Assembly: GCF_051851555.1 (NCBI RefSeq) | Contig: NZ_JBPDVH010000006.1 | Span: forward strand, 1-64,000 | Direction: 5' to 3' | DNA from: Lonepinella sp051851555 | GTDB taxonomy: Bacteria > Pseudomonadota > Gammaproteobacteria > Enterobacterales > Pasteurellaceae | Length of the DNA: 64,000 nt | Shown here: piece after piece, positions 8,419-16,999 of the stretch | Layout: each line of letters opens with the position of its first letter | Numbering within the stretch: the stretch's first letter is position 1 | The notes under the pieces: generated by a model | The model's database searches: none | Told to the model about the DNA's origin: nothing | What the model saw: only the letters and a program-made list of their open reading frames with translations | Program-made: the position numbers and the translations under genes

Positions 8419-9954
8419 ATGTCGTTAGCGATTGTTTATAGCCGTGCCTCTATCGGGGTGCAAGCCCCTCTGGTGACCATTGAAGTGCATATTAGTAATG
8501 GTAAGCCGAATTTTGTGTTAGTTGGATTGCCAGAAAAAACCGTGAAAGAGGCGCAAGATCGAGTGCGAAGTGCGTTGATTAATGCGCAATTTAAATATCC
8601 CCCAAAACGTATTACGGTGAATCTCGCCCCAGCGGATTTGCCCAAAGAGGGCGGACGTTTTGATTTGCCGATTGCCTTGGGCATTTTGGCGGCCTCAGGG
8701 CAAATTAATGCGGAGCAATTACGTCAATTTGAATTTTTGGGTGAACTGGCATTAACCGGTAATTTACGTGGTGTGCAAGGCGTTATTCCCGCTATTTTAG
8801 CCGCCTAGAAAGCGAAAAGAACCATGATTATTGCGCCACAGAATGCCAATGAGGCCTCGCTTATTTCGGGCCATGACAGTTATTATGCCCATTCCTTGTT
8901 GGAAGTGGTGCAGTTTCTCGGCAATCAATTAAATTTACCCACGGCGAGCCAAATGGCGGCGCAAGTCCGAGCAAATGCACAGCAAAGTGCGGTGCAAAAT
9001 CAGCAAGATTTAACCGATATTATTGGTCAACATCATGCTAAACGCGCTTTAACCATTGCGGCAGCAGGGCAGCATAATTTGCTGTTATTGGGGCCACCGG
9101 GGACAGGCAAAACCATGTTAGCTAGCCGATTAACTGACTTACTGCCAGAAATGAGCGATCAAGAGGCCATTGAAACGGCCTCCGTCACCAGCCTGATTCA
9201 AAATGAACTGAATTTTGCGAACTGGAAAAAGCGTCCTTTTCGGCACCCTCATCATAGTGCCTCTTTGCCTGCTTTAGTGGGTGGAGGTTCGATCCCAAAA
9301 CCTGGCGAGATATCATTAGCAACCAATGGCATTCTTTTCTTAGATGAGTTGCCCGAATTTGAACGTAAAGTATTGGACGCCTTGCGCCAACCCTTAGAAA
9401 GTGGCGAAATTGTGATTTCTCGAGCTAATGCAAAGATACAATTTCCTGCCAGATTTCAATTAGTTGCAGCCATGAACCCCAGCCCTACTGGCCATTATCA
9501 AGGCTTGCATAACCGTACCTCACCACAGCAAATCATTCGTTATTTAAACCGCCTGTCTGGCCCATTTTTAGATCGTTTTGATCTCTCTATTGAAGTGCCA
9601 TTATTACCACAAGGCGCATTACAACGTCAAGAAGATCGTGGGGAAACGAGCGAACAAGTGCGTGCAAAGGTGCTAAAAGTGAGGGAAATTCAGTTCGCTC
9701 GACAAGGCAAAGTGAATGCCCATTTAACCAGTAAGGAAATTGAACGCTATTGCCCGTTATCAGAAAAAGAGGCGATGTTTTTGGAAAATGCGCTAACGAA
9801 GTTAGGCTTATCCGTACGGGCCTATCACCGTATTCTAAAGGTGTCACGCACCATTGCGGACTTGGCGGAATCAGAACATATTACCCAAGCCCATTTAGCC
9901 GAGGCGTTGGGCTATCGCACCATGGATCGGTTATTGTTGAAATTACACGAGTAA
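8419..9954 (+). pseudogene. comM: ComM (YifB) helicase gene interrupted by an amber codon
   Basis: ComM is an AAA+ Mg-chelatase-like helicase that helps integrate transforming DNA by branch migration. The reading frame spans 511 codons, normal for the family, but codon 130 is TAG (8806-8808). The first part, 129 residues, has the N-terminal domain (GRFDLPIALGILAASG). The second part resumes in frame and could start at ATG 8824 (376 residues); it holds the Walker A motif GPPGTGKT, the LDELPEFERKVLD segment and the C-terminal lid. Family proteins usually have Gln after LAA, so a CAG to TAG change explains the break. No other damage is seen, so the mutation looks recent, or else it is a sequencing error. 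An uptake signal lies at 8985-8993. Confidence 0.88.
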
Positions 9955-9991
9955 TCAACGGTTTAGAGAGAAAGAAAATAGACAAAAATAA

Positions 9992-10041
9992 ACCGCACTT
10001 TTTGTGTCTGAGCATGTTGTTCAACAAAGTGCGGTCTTTTT
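9992..10041. terminator. Bidirectional terminator from an inverted pair of uptake signals
   Basis: ACCGCACTTT (9992-10001) and AAAGTGCGGT (10026-10035), followed by C and seven T residues on the plus strand. It separates comM from the convergent yfbU gene. Confidence 0.8.
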
Positions 10042-10051
10042 TTAATGAGAT

Positions 10052-10546
10052 TTAGGCATTTAAAATATTCTGAATTTCTTGAATACTTAAATGATAACCA
10101 TGCGGGCAATTACGCCATTCATCAAGCATTTTGGTGTATTTATCCCACATTGGGGTTTGGGAGTCACAGCCGTGTTCACAACGCATAAATTCTTGATATT
10201 TACCCTCAACACCGGTAATAAAACGCAAGTAGCTTAAATATTTTTTCTCACGCACCGCACAATAGCCCACAAATTGTAAGCGGTGAGGCGTTACCGTGGA
10301 TTTATCGGTTAAATTGTTGTACGAAACATGTAAGGCTTTATACATTTCGAGCGTATCTAGCACGGTTTGGCATTCTTCTAATGAAATGTCATTAAATTCT
10401 TGATCCAGTTCTTTTAATTCACGCGCAAAGCCACCTTTTACGATAGCCTCTAAACGGGCATATTTCGCTTTATTTTCAGGTTCAAGTAAACCCATTAATT
10501 TATATTGATTGCTTAAAATTAAGCGTTGTGTTGATGTCATTTCCAT
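10052..10546 (-). CDS. yfbU: YfbU family protein
   Basis: The 164-residue protein resembles E. coli YfbU along its whole length: it begins MEMTSTQRLILSNQYKLM, contains EMYKALHVS and TPMWDKYTKML, and ends SIQEIQNILNA. The E. coli protein has been linked to cell death in overexpression work, but its biochemical role is not established. It lies 29 bases after mlaA on the same strand and may share a transcript. Confidence 0.88.
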   Translation of the reverse strand: MEMTSTQRLILSNQYKLMGLLEPENKAKYARLEAIVKGGFARELKELDQEFNDISLEECQTVLDTLEMYKALHVSYNNLTDKSTVTPHRLQFVGYCAVREKKYLSYLRFITGVEGKYQEFMRCEHGCDSQTPMWDKYTKMLDEWRNCPHGYHLSIQEIQNILNA

Positions 10547-10575
10547 AATAAATTCCTTGTTTCTTTAAATTTTAT

Positions 10576-11325
10576 TTAGTCGATACTGTTTAAATCTTCT
10601 TTTGAAAGCCCGCTTTCTTTCACTTTTACGTTACCGTCTGTGGCACGATATTCAAGGTTTTGATAATAAGCCTCACGGAATGTAATGTACGGATCTTGTG
10701 CTTGTTCTAACAAGGCCTCTTTATCCATGGCTTTGGCACGGGTGTCCACGGCTTGCACGCCGGTTTTGACTAACGACCAAGCTCCGCCAACCCAATGCCA
10801 GAAAGGATAGGTATAAGCGGTATCGACCACAGAACCAGTTAATTCTCGAGGTGTGGTGGCATTATAGACAGGGAGAACCACATAGCTACCCGCCTCTACG
10901 CCATAACTGCCGAGGCTATCGCCGAAAGTGCGTTGGTGTTCAATTTTGAGTGGATCGCTATAACTGGCCCAGTCAATTAATCCGCCTAAGCCAAAGGTGG
11001 AGTTAATCACAAAGCGGTTAAAATGCACCATGGCTTTTTTGACCTCGCCCTCGAATAAGCGGTTCACAAAGCTCACAGGTTCATCAAGGTTATTGGCCAC
11101 ATTTGAAATCCCTGTGGTGACGGGGCTTGGCAAGGCATTCCAACCTTTGGCAGCCGGTTTCAATAAATAAGGGTCGAGAACTTTGTAGTTGAAATCCCAC
11201 ATCGTGCGGTTAAATCCTTGTAAAGGATCTTGACGTTCTCCCGTGACAGGATCGAGCGTGTTAGTACAGCCACTTAGTAACACAAGGCTACAAAGTGCGG
11301 TGGAAAAGAGCGTTGTTTTTTTCAT
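10576..11325 (-). CDS. mlaA: MlaA (VacJ) outer-membrane phospholipid-removal lipoprotein
   Basis: MlaA sits in the inner leaflet of the outer membrane and removes misplaced phospholipid for the Mla system. I chose the ATG at 11325, with GGAAA upstream, rather than an upstream TTG; this gives 249 residues. The lipobox LLSGC puts the lipidated Cys at residue 20. The family segments DPLQGFNRTMWDFNYKVLDP and GSYGVEAGSYVVLPV are present. The other mla genes are not in this window. An uptake signal lies near 11293. Confidence 0.93.
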   Translation of the reverse strand: MKKTTLFSTALCSLVLLSGCTNTLDPVTGERQDPLQGFNRTMWDFNYKVLDPYLLKPAAKGWNALPSPVTTGISNVANNLDEPVSFVNRLFEGEVKKAMVHFNRFVINSTFGLGGLIDWASYSDPLKIEHQRTFGDSLGSYGVEAGSYVVLPVYNATTPRELTGSVVDTAYTYPFWHWVGGAWSLVKTGVQAVDTRAKAMDKEALLEQAQDPYITFREAYYQNLEYRATDGNVKVKESGLSKEDLNSID

Positions 11326-11421
11326 TAAGTTGATTTCCAAATAGAATTTTGCTTATTGTAAATGAGTTAGGCAAAATCTACAAAAAAATTTACCGCAGTT
11401 TAGATTAAAAACTGCATGAGA

Positions 11422-11456
11422 TGAATATTAATTCAGTTTTATTGCATAAATATATT
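11422..11456 (+). promoter_or_regulatory. Two tandem ARG boxes ahead of carA
   Basis: TGAATATTAATTCA (11422-11435) is a perfect match to the ArgR half-site pattern TGAAT-N4-ATTCA. A weaker copy, TGCATAAATATATT (11443-11456), has its centre exactly 21 bp further on, the spacing expected for two boxes bound by one ArgR hexamer. The carAB genes are repressed by arginine through ArgR in E. coli, so this site fits the gene. Binding here is inferred. Confidence 0.75.
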
Positions 11457-11591
11457 TCTTTGCAACTTTACAAGCGGATCGGGGCTTGATAGAATAGCTT
11501 GAATTTAACCAATTCACCTCAAGAGATTGTCATCAACAATCTTTGGTTAATGAATATTTGTAAGTGTTCAACCACACATTCAGGAGCAATT

Positions 11592-12719
11592 ATGTCCGCA
11601 CAAGCCATTCTCGTGCTTGCCGACGGCAGTGTTTTTCACGGCACCTCTATTGGTGCTGAGGGCCACACTATCGGCGAAGTCGTTTTTAATACTGCCATGA
11701 CCGGCTATCAAGAAATTTTAACTGATCCTTCCTATTTTCAACAAATCGTTACGCTCACTTATCCCCATATTGGCAACACTGGTTGCAATATTGAAGATCT
11801 TGAAAGCCAACAGGTTTTTGCCTCTGGCTTAATTATTCGTGATTTACCCTTAACGCATAGTAATTTCCGTGCTAACCAAAGCCTTTCAGATTATTTAAAA
11901 GCCAATAATGTGGTGGCGATTGCGGATATTGACACTCGCCGTTTAACCCGAATTTTACGTGACAAAGGAGCACAAGCTGGTTGTATTATGACCGGTGAAG
12001 TTGACGAGAAAAAAGCCTTGGCATTGGCGTTAAGTTTCGGTTCCATGGCGGGCAAAGATTTAGCTCAAGAAGTGACGTCTAACGAACGTTATCAATGGAC
12101 ACAAGGCGAATGGCAATTAGGTAAAGGCTATGTGGAAACGAAACATCCTGAATTTAATATTGTGGCGTACGACTTCGGCGTGAAACGTAATATTTTAAGA
12201 ATGTTGGCGGAGCGGGGTTGCAATATCACGGTTGTGCCGGCTAAAACTTCAGCCGAGGACGTGTTGGCTTTAAACCCTGATGGTATTTTTCTTTCCAACG
12301 GACCAGGCGATCCTGAACCTTGCGATTATGCCATTTCAGCAATCCAAACCTTATTAAAATGCAAAAAACCGATTTTTGGCATTTGCTTAGGACATCAATT
12401 ATTAGGTCTAGCCGCAGGCGGTAAAACTAAAAAAATGCCATTCGGCCACCACGGCGCTAATCATCCGGTACAAGATTTAGACAGTGGCAATGTGTTGATT
12501 ACCAGCCAAAATCACGGCTTTGAAGTAGATGAACACAGTTTGCCAACCAATGTGCGAGTGACCCACCGTTCGTTGTTTGATAACTCGGTACAAGGCATTG
12601 AACTCACCGACCAATCGGCATTTTCATTCCAAGGACACCCAGAGGCCAGTCCGGGGCCGAATGATGTGGCGTATTTGTTTGATAAATTTATTGCGAGTTT
12701 GAGAGCGGCGAAAGCGTAA
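11592..12719 (+). CDS. carA: Carbamoyl-phosphate synthase small (glutaminase) subunit
   Basis: CarA hydrolyses glutamine and passes ammonia to CarB. I placed the start at ATG 11592 (MSAQAILVLADGSVFHG), five bases after AGGAG, giving 375 residues as in the family. The class I glutamine amidotransferase triad is visible: the nucleophile Cys in GICLGHQLLG, and the His and Glu in FQGHPEASPGP. Its partner carB lies downstream but is separated by another gene. Two ARG boxes upstream indicate arginine control. Confidence 0.95.
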   Translation: MSAQAILVLADGSVFHGTSIGAEGHTIGEVVFNTAMTGYQEILTDPSYFQQIVTLTYPHIGNTGCNIEDLESQQVFASGLIIRDLPLTHSNFRANQSLSDYLKANNVVAIADIDTRRLTRILRDKGAQAGCIMTGEVDEKKALALALSFGSMAGKDLAQEVTSNERYQWTQGEWQLGKGYVETKHPEFNIVAYDFGVKRNILRMLAERGCNITVVPAKTSAEDVLALNPDGIFLSNGPGDPEPCDYAISAIQTLLKCKKPIFGICLGHQLLGLAAGGKTKKMPFGHHGANHPVQDLDSGNVLITSQNHGFEVDEHSLPTNVRVTHRSLFDNSVQGIELTDQSAFSFQGHPEASPGPNDVAYLFDKFIASLRAAKA

Positions 12720-12767
12720 TACCCCATTATTTTTACCAAAATGATTACTAAGTTTATGGAGTAAAAT

Positions 12768-13325
12768 GTGAATAATGAAAATCGGGTAAAAGAATTAAAG
12801 AGAGTATATGAACGTTGTATAGAAACTAGAAACTTTGAAATACAGCAGTTATTGCATCGAAATAACTTTATGCTTGTGTTTCAGGCGGCTCTATTTACAG
12901 CGTTTTCTCAATTATATTCTCAAAGTAACAAATATAATATGATAATTATTATATTAGGATTAGTTGTTTCTTGTTTTCAAATAGGAATTGCTGCTGGGGC
13001 TAAATTTTGGCAAGAATATTGGGAAGCTAAGCTGAGTGATATTGAAAGAAAATTAAAAAGTTCATTGCCACATAATGATGATGAATTTATCTACTTGTTT
13101 TCAATTGATGGAAATACAAATAATGATAGAAACGCTCAAGAGTTAGTTCGGGAACGATTAGATATATCACGTAAGAACATTCTAGTAAAATTTTTAATAG
13201 AACGTAAATTTTCTGTAAGCACCATTCCAATATATATGGGAATGGTATGTCTAGTTGTTTGGGTAATTATGTTGCCAATTGATTGGGGTAACACGTTTTC
13301 CTGTATTGCAACTAATATAAATTAG
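12768..13325 (+). CDS. Membrane protein of unknown function lying between carA and carB
   Basis: The 185-residue protein starts at GTG, six bases after GGAG. It has a charged helical N-terminus, two hydrophobic segments at about 31-50 and 56-78, a soluble middle, and a third segment at about 154-172. This 2TM-plus-1TM layout resembles small membrane proteins annotated as RipA-like, but I am not certain of the family. The gene is richer in A and T than carA and carB and leaves only 48 and 18 bases to its neighbours, so it must be read through on the way to carB. Confidence 0.7.
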   Translation: MNNENRVKELKRVYERCIETRNFEIQQLLHRNNFMLVFQAALFTAFSQLYSQSNKYNMIIIILGLVVSCFQIGIAAGAKFWQEYWEAKLSDIERKLKSSLPHNDDEFIYLFSIDGNTNNDRNAQELVRERLDISRKNILVKFLIERKFSVSTIPIYMGMVCLVVWVIMLPIDWGNTFSCIATNIN

Positions 13326-13343
13326 TTTAATGAGAAATTTAAA

Positions 13344-16300
13344 ATGCCAAAACGTAACGACATAAACACAATATTAATTATCGGCGCCGGTCCGATTGTA
13401 ATTGGTCAGGCTTGTGAATTTGACTATTCAGGGGCGCAGGCTTGTAAGGCTTTGCGGGAAGAGGGCTATAAAGTGGTATTGGTCAACTCCAACCCTGCCA
13501 CCATTATGACCGATCCGAATATGGCGGATGTGACCTACATTGAACCGATTCAATGGCAAACCGTGGAAAAAATCATTGAAAAAGAACGCCCTGATGCGAT
13601 TTTACCAACCATGGGCGGACAAACGGCGTTAAATTGTGCGTTAGATTTGTCTAAACATGGCGTGTTGAAAAAATACAATGTAGAGCTGATCGGGGCGACA
13701 GAGGACGCTATTGATAAAGCCGAAGATCGTGGGCGTTTTAAAGAGGCCATGGCGAAAATTGGCTTGCATACGCCAAAATCTTTTGTGTGTCATAGCTTTG
13801 ATGAAGCGTGGAAAGCACAGGAAGAAGTGGGTTTTCCAACCTTAATTCGCCCGTCTTTTACCATGGGTGGTTCAGGCGGTGGGATTGCTTATAACCGTGA
13901 TGAATTTCAAGCCATTTGTGAACGGGGTTTTGATGCCTCACCGACCCACGAATTGTTGATTGAGCAGTCCGTACTCGGTTGGAAAGAATACGAGATGGAA
14001 GTGGTGCGTGACAAAGCGGACAACTGTATTATCGTCTGTTCCATTGAAAACTTTGACCCAATGGGCGTGCATACGGGCGACAGTATCACCGTTGCCCCAG
14101 CACAAACCTTGACCGATAAAGAATACCAAATTATGCGTAACGCCAGCCTTGCAGTGTTGCGTGAAATCGGCGTGGATACGGGCGGTTCAAACGTGCAATT
14201 TGCGATTAATCCTGACAATGGCGAGATGATTGTGATTGAAATGAATCCACGGGTGAGCCGTTCTTCTGCATTGGCAAGTAAAGCAACAGGCTTCCCGATT
14301 GCTAAAGTGGCAGCCAAATTGGCAGTGGGTTATACACTCAACGAACTGCGTAACGACATTACAGGCGGTTTAATTCCAGCATCTTTCGAGCCATCCATTG
14401 ACTATGTGGTGACCAAAGTCCCACGTTTTGCCTTTGAAAAATTCCCACAAGCGGACGACCGTTTAACTACGCAAATGAAATCCGTGGGCGAAGTGATGGC
14501 AATGGGTCGCACGTTCCAAGAAAGTTTGCAAAAAGCCTTGCGTGGCTTGGAAACAGGAATTTGTGGTTTCAATTTGCTTTCCGAAGAACCTGAAAAAATC
14601 CGTAGCGAATTAGGTAACCCCGGTCCGAACCGTATTTTGTATGTAGCAGACGCATTCGGAGCAGGTTTCAGCTTGGAAGAAGTCCATCATTATTCCAAAA
14701 TTGATCCTTGGTTCTTGATTCAAATTCAAGATTTGGTGCAAGAAGAATTAGCCTTAGAAAAACGTACCTTAGATGATTTAGACTACGCCGAACTTCGCCG
14801 TTTAAAACGCAAAGGCTTTTCCGATAAACGGATTGGTCAGCTTACTCAAGCTGGCGAAAGTGCGGTGCGAAATAAACGAAATTTATTAGATTTGCACCCT
14901 GTTTACAAACGAGTAGATACCTGTGCGGGTGAGTTTAAATCGGATACGGCATATCTCTATTCTACCTATGAAGAAGAATGCGAAAGCCGTCCAACGGATC
15001 GCAAAAAAATTATGATTTTAGGTGGTGGTCCAAACCGTATCGGGCAAGGCATTGAGTTTGACTACTGTTGCGTTCATGCCGCCCTTGCCTTGCGTGAAAG
15101 CGGTTTTGAAACCATTATGGTCAACTGTAACCCTGAAACGGTTTCGACCGATTTTGATACATCGGATCGTTTATATTTTGAACCGTTGACATTGGAAGAT
15201 GTGTTGGAAATCATCCATGTGGAAAATCCGTACGGCGTCATCGTGCATTACGGTGGTCAAACCCCGTTAAAATTGGCGAACGCTTTACACGATAACGGCG
15301 TGAACATTATCGGTACGTCCGCCGATAGCATTGATGCCGCCGAGGACCGTGAACGTTTCCAAAAAATCTTGCACGATCTCGGCTTAAAACAACCGAACAA
15401 CCGCACCGCTCGCAATGCCGTTGAAGCGGTGAAATTGGCGGATGAAGTAGGTTATCCGTTGGTGGTGCGTCCGTCTTATGTGTTGGGTGGTCGGGCCATG
15501 CAGATTGTGTATAACGTGGACGAACTCAACAAATATATGCGTGAGGCAGTGCAAGTGTCGGATGACAGCCCGATTTTGCTTGACCATTTCTTGAACAATG
15601 CCATTGAAGTGGATGTGGATTGTATTTGTGACGGCAAAGAAGTGGTGATTGGTGGTATTATGCAACATATTGAACAAGCAGGCATTCACAGTGGTGACTC
15701 CGCTTGCTCCTTGCCTGCGTACTCCTTAAGCCGAGAAGTGCAAGATGAAATCCGCCGCCAAACCGTGGCCATGGCGCAAGCTCTGAATGTGGTAGGCTTA
15801 ATGAATGTGCAATTTGCGGTACAGGATAACGTGATCTATGTGTTAGAAGTCAACCCTCGTGCCAGCCGTACCGTGCCATTTGTCAGCAAAGCCACAGGAC
15901 GTTCCTTGGCGAAAATTGCTGCTCGAGTGATGGCGGGTATTTCCCTTGCGGAACAGGGTATTGCCGGTGAAGTGATCCCTGATTATTACTCCGTCAAAGA
16001 GGCCGTGTTCCCGTTTATTAAATTCCCTGGTGTAGATACGATTTTAGGGCCTGAAATGCGTTCAACAGGCGAAGTGATGGGCGTGGGTAAAACGTTCTCC
16101 GAGGCCTTTTTGAAAGCAGAGCTTGGTGCAAATGAACGGATTCCAAAAACCGGTAAAGTCTTTGTATCGGTGGATAACAAAGACAAAGCCCGCCTATTGC
16201 CAGTGGCTCGCAGTCTACAAGAACAAGGTTACGGCTTGTGTGCCACCATGGGAACCGCTAAATTCTTACGGGACAATGGCATTTCGGCTCAAATTGTGAA

Positions 16301-16550
16301 TAAAGTCCGTGAGGGGCGCCCGCATATTGTGGATGCGATTAAAAACGGTGAAATTGCCATGATTATCAACACCGTGGGTAGCACCCCAGAAAGCGTGACG
16401 GACAGTCATTCCATTCGCCAAAGTGCGTTGCAACAAAAAGTCTTTTTACAAACCACCCTGTCAGGGGCAGAGGCTTTGGTAGAGGGCGTGAAAAGCCTTG
16501 CGGGGTGTGATGTGTATTCGTTACAAGGTTTGCATCAGCGGTTGCAGTAA
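13344..16550 (+). CDS. carB: Carbamoyl-phosphate synthase large subunit
   Basis: CarB makes carbamoyl phosphate from ammonia, bicarbonate and two ATP for arginine and pyrimidine synthesis. The 1068-residue length is normal. The two homologous ATP-grasp halves are visible, each with a glycine-rich start (ILIIGAGPIVIGQACEFDYS and, midway, MILGGGPNRIGQGIEFDYC) and an EMNPR or EVNPR metal-binding motif. The C-terminal MGS-like allosteric domain covers about the last 130 residues. An uptake signal lies near 14858. Confidence 0.97.
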   Translation: MPKRNDINTILIIGAGPIVIGQACEFDYSGAQACKALREEGYKVVLVNSNPATIMTDPNMADVTYIEPIQWQTVEKIIEKERPDAILPTMGGQTALNCALDLSKHGVLKKYNVELIGATEDAIDKAEDRGRFKEAMAKIGLHTPKSFVCHSFDEAWKAQEEVGFPTLIRPSFTMGGSGGGIAYNRDEFQAICERGFDASPTHELLIEQSVLGWKEYEMEVVRDKADNCIIVCSIENFDPMGVHTGDSITVAPAQTLTDKEYQIMRNASLAVLREIGVDTGGSNVQFAINPDNGEMIVIEMNPRVSRSSALASKATGFPIAKVAAKLAVGYTLNELRNDITGGLIPASFEPSIDYVVTKVPRFAFEKFPQADDRLTTQMKSVGEVMAMGRTFQESLQKALRGLETGICGFNLLSEEPEKIRSELGNPGPNRILYVADAFGAGFSLEEVHHYSKIDPWFLIQIQDLVQEELALEKRTLDDLDYAELRRLKRKGFSDKRIGQLTQAGESAVRNKRNLLDLHPVYKRVDTCAGEFKSDTAYLYSTYEEECESRPTDRKKIMILGGGPNRIGQGIEFDYCCVHAALALRESGFETIMVNCNPETVSTDFDTSDRLYFEPLTLEDVLEIIHVENPYGVIVHYGGQTPLKLANALHDNGVNIIGTSADSIDAAEDRERFQKILHDLGLKQPNNRTARNAVEAVKLADEVGYPLVVRPSYVLGGRAMQIVYNVDELNKYMREAVQVSDDSPILLDHFLNNAIEVDVDCICDGKEVVIGGIMQHIEQAGIHSGDSACSLPAYSLSREVQDEIRRQTVAMAQALNVVGLMNVQFAVQDNVIYVLEVNPRASRTVPFVSKATGRSLAKIAARVMAGISLAEQGIAGEVIPDYYSVKEAVFPFIKFPGVDTILGPEMRSTGEVMGVGKTFSEAFLKAELGANERIPKTGKVFVSVDNKDKARLLPVARSLQEQGYGLCATMGTAKFLRDNGISAQIVNKVREGRPHIVDAIKNGEIAMIINTVGSTPESVTDSHSIRQSALQQKVFLQTTLSGAEALVEGVKSLAGCDVYSLQGLHQRLQ

Positions 16551-16559
16551 GAGCCAAAC

Positions 16560-16586
16560 AACTAGACACAAAAAATGTGTCTAGTT
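16560..16586 (+). other. Perfect hairpin after carB
   Basis: AACTAGACACA (16560-16570) and TGTGTCTAGTT (16576-16586) form an 11-bp stem with an A-rich 5-base loop. No T-run follows, so it may protect the 3' end of the mRNA rather than terminate. Confidence 0.5.
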
Positions 16587-16630
16587 AAATCAAAAGAGGG
16601 AACTATTTCTTTTCTTTACATTCTAATCAA

Positions 16631-16654
16631 GGCGGACATTTTGTCCGTCTTTTT
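16631..16654 (+). terminator. Terminator of the car transcript
   Basis: GGCGGACA (16631-16638), loop TTT, TGTCCGTC (16642-16649), then TTTTT. It lies between carB and the small lipoprotein gene. Confidence 0.75.
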
Positions 16655-16679
16655 AATCTTTAAACAAGGAAACTTTTAT

Positions 16680-16931
16680 ATGAAAAAATTACTCGGAGTA
16701 TCATTCTTAGCTGTTTTATTAACGGCTTGTACATCAGAATCAAACCAACGTCCGCAAGGTCCACGTGGCGAACGCCCACAAAATCCACAACTTGAAGCAG
16801 CAATGAAATCTTGTCACGAATCTGTGGGTCAAACGCAAGATCGTACTAAGTTTGAGGCCTGCATGAAAGAAAAAGGATTTGAGAAACCCGCTGCTCGCCC
16901 AAGTAAACCGAGTTCAACCAGTGCAAATTAA
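16680..16931 (+). CDS. Small lipoprotein of unknown function
   Basis: I placed the start at ATG 16680 behind AAGGAAAC, giving 83 residues (an upstream in-frame extension to 16575 overlaps the terminator and is unlikely). The signal ends in LLTAC, a lipobox with Cys at residue 18. The mature part is proline- and arginine-rich (RPQGPRGERPQNPQ), followed by a short helix-like region with two cysteines (KSCHES and FEACMKEKGFE). The role is unknown. Confidence 0.7.
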   Translation: MKKLLGVSFLAVLLTACTSESNQRPQGPRGERPQNPQLEAAMKSCHESVGQTQDRTKFEACMKEKGFEKPAARPSKPSSTSAN

Positions 16932-16954
16932 TGGATTAAATTGATCAAATAAAA

Positions 16955-16982
16955 ACCGCTTGCCGAGTAGACGACAAGCGGT
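16955..16982. terminator. Hairpin made of an inverted pair resembling the other Pasteurellaceae uptake signal
   Basis: ACCGCTTG (16955-16962) pairs with CAAGCGGT (16975-16982). On the minus strand it is followed by five T residues, so it can end the autotransporter transcript. The right arm with its preceding A reads ACAAGCGGT, the uptake signal of the A. pleuropneumoniae dialect rather than the AAGTGCGGT used elsewhere in the window. Confidence 0.65.
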
Positions 16983-16999
16983 GCTTTATGGATTTAAAA

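Noticed and set aside
16575..16679. Upstream extension of the 16680 lipoprotein
   Set aside because: It overlaps a terminator and would bury the signal peptide.
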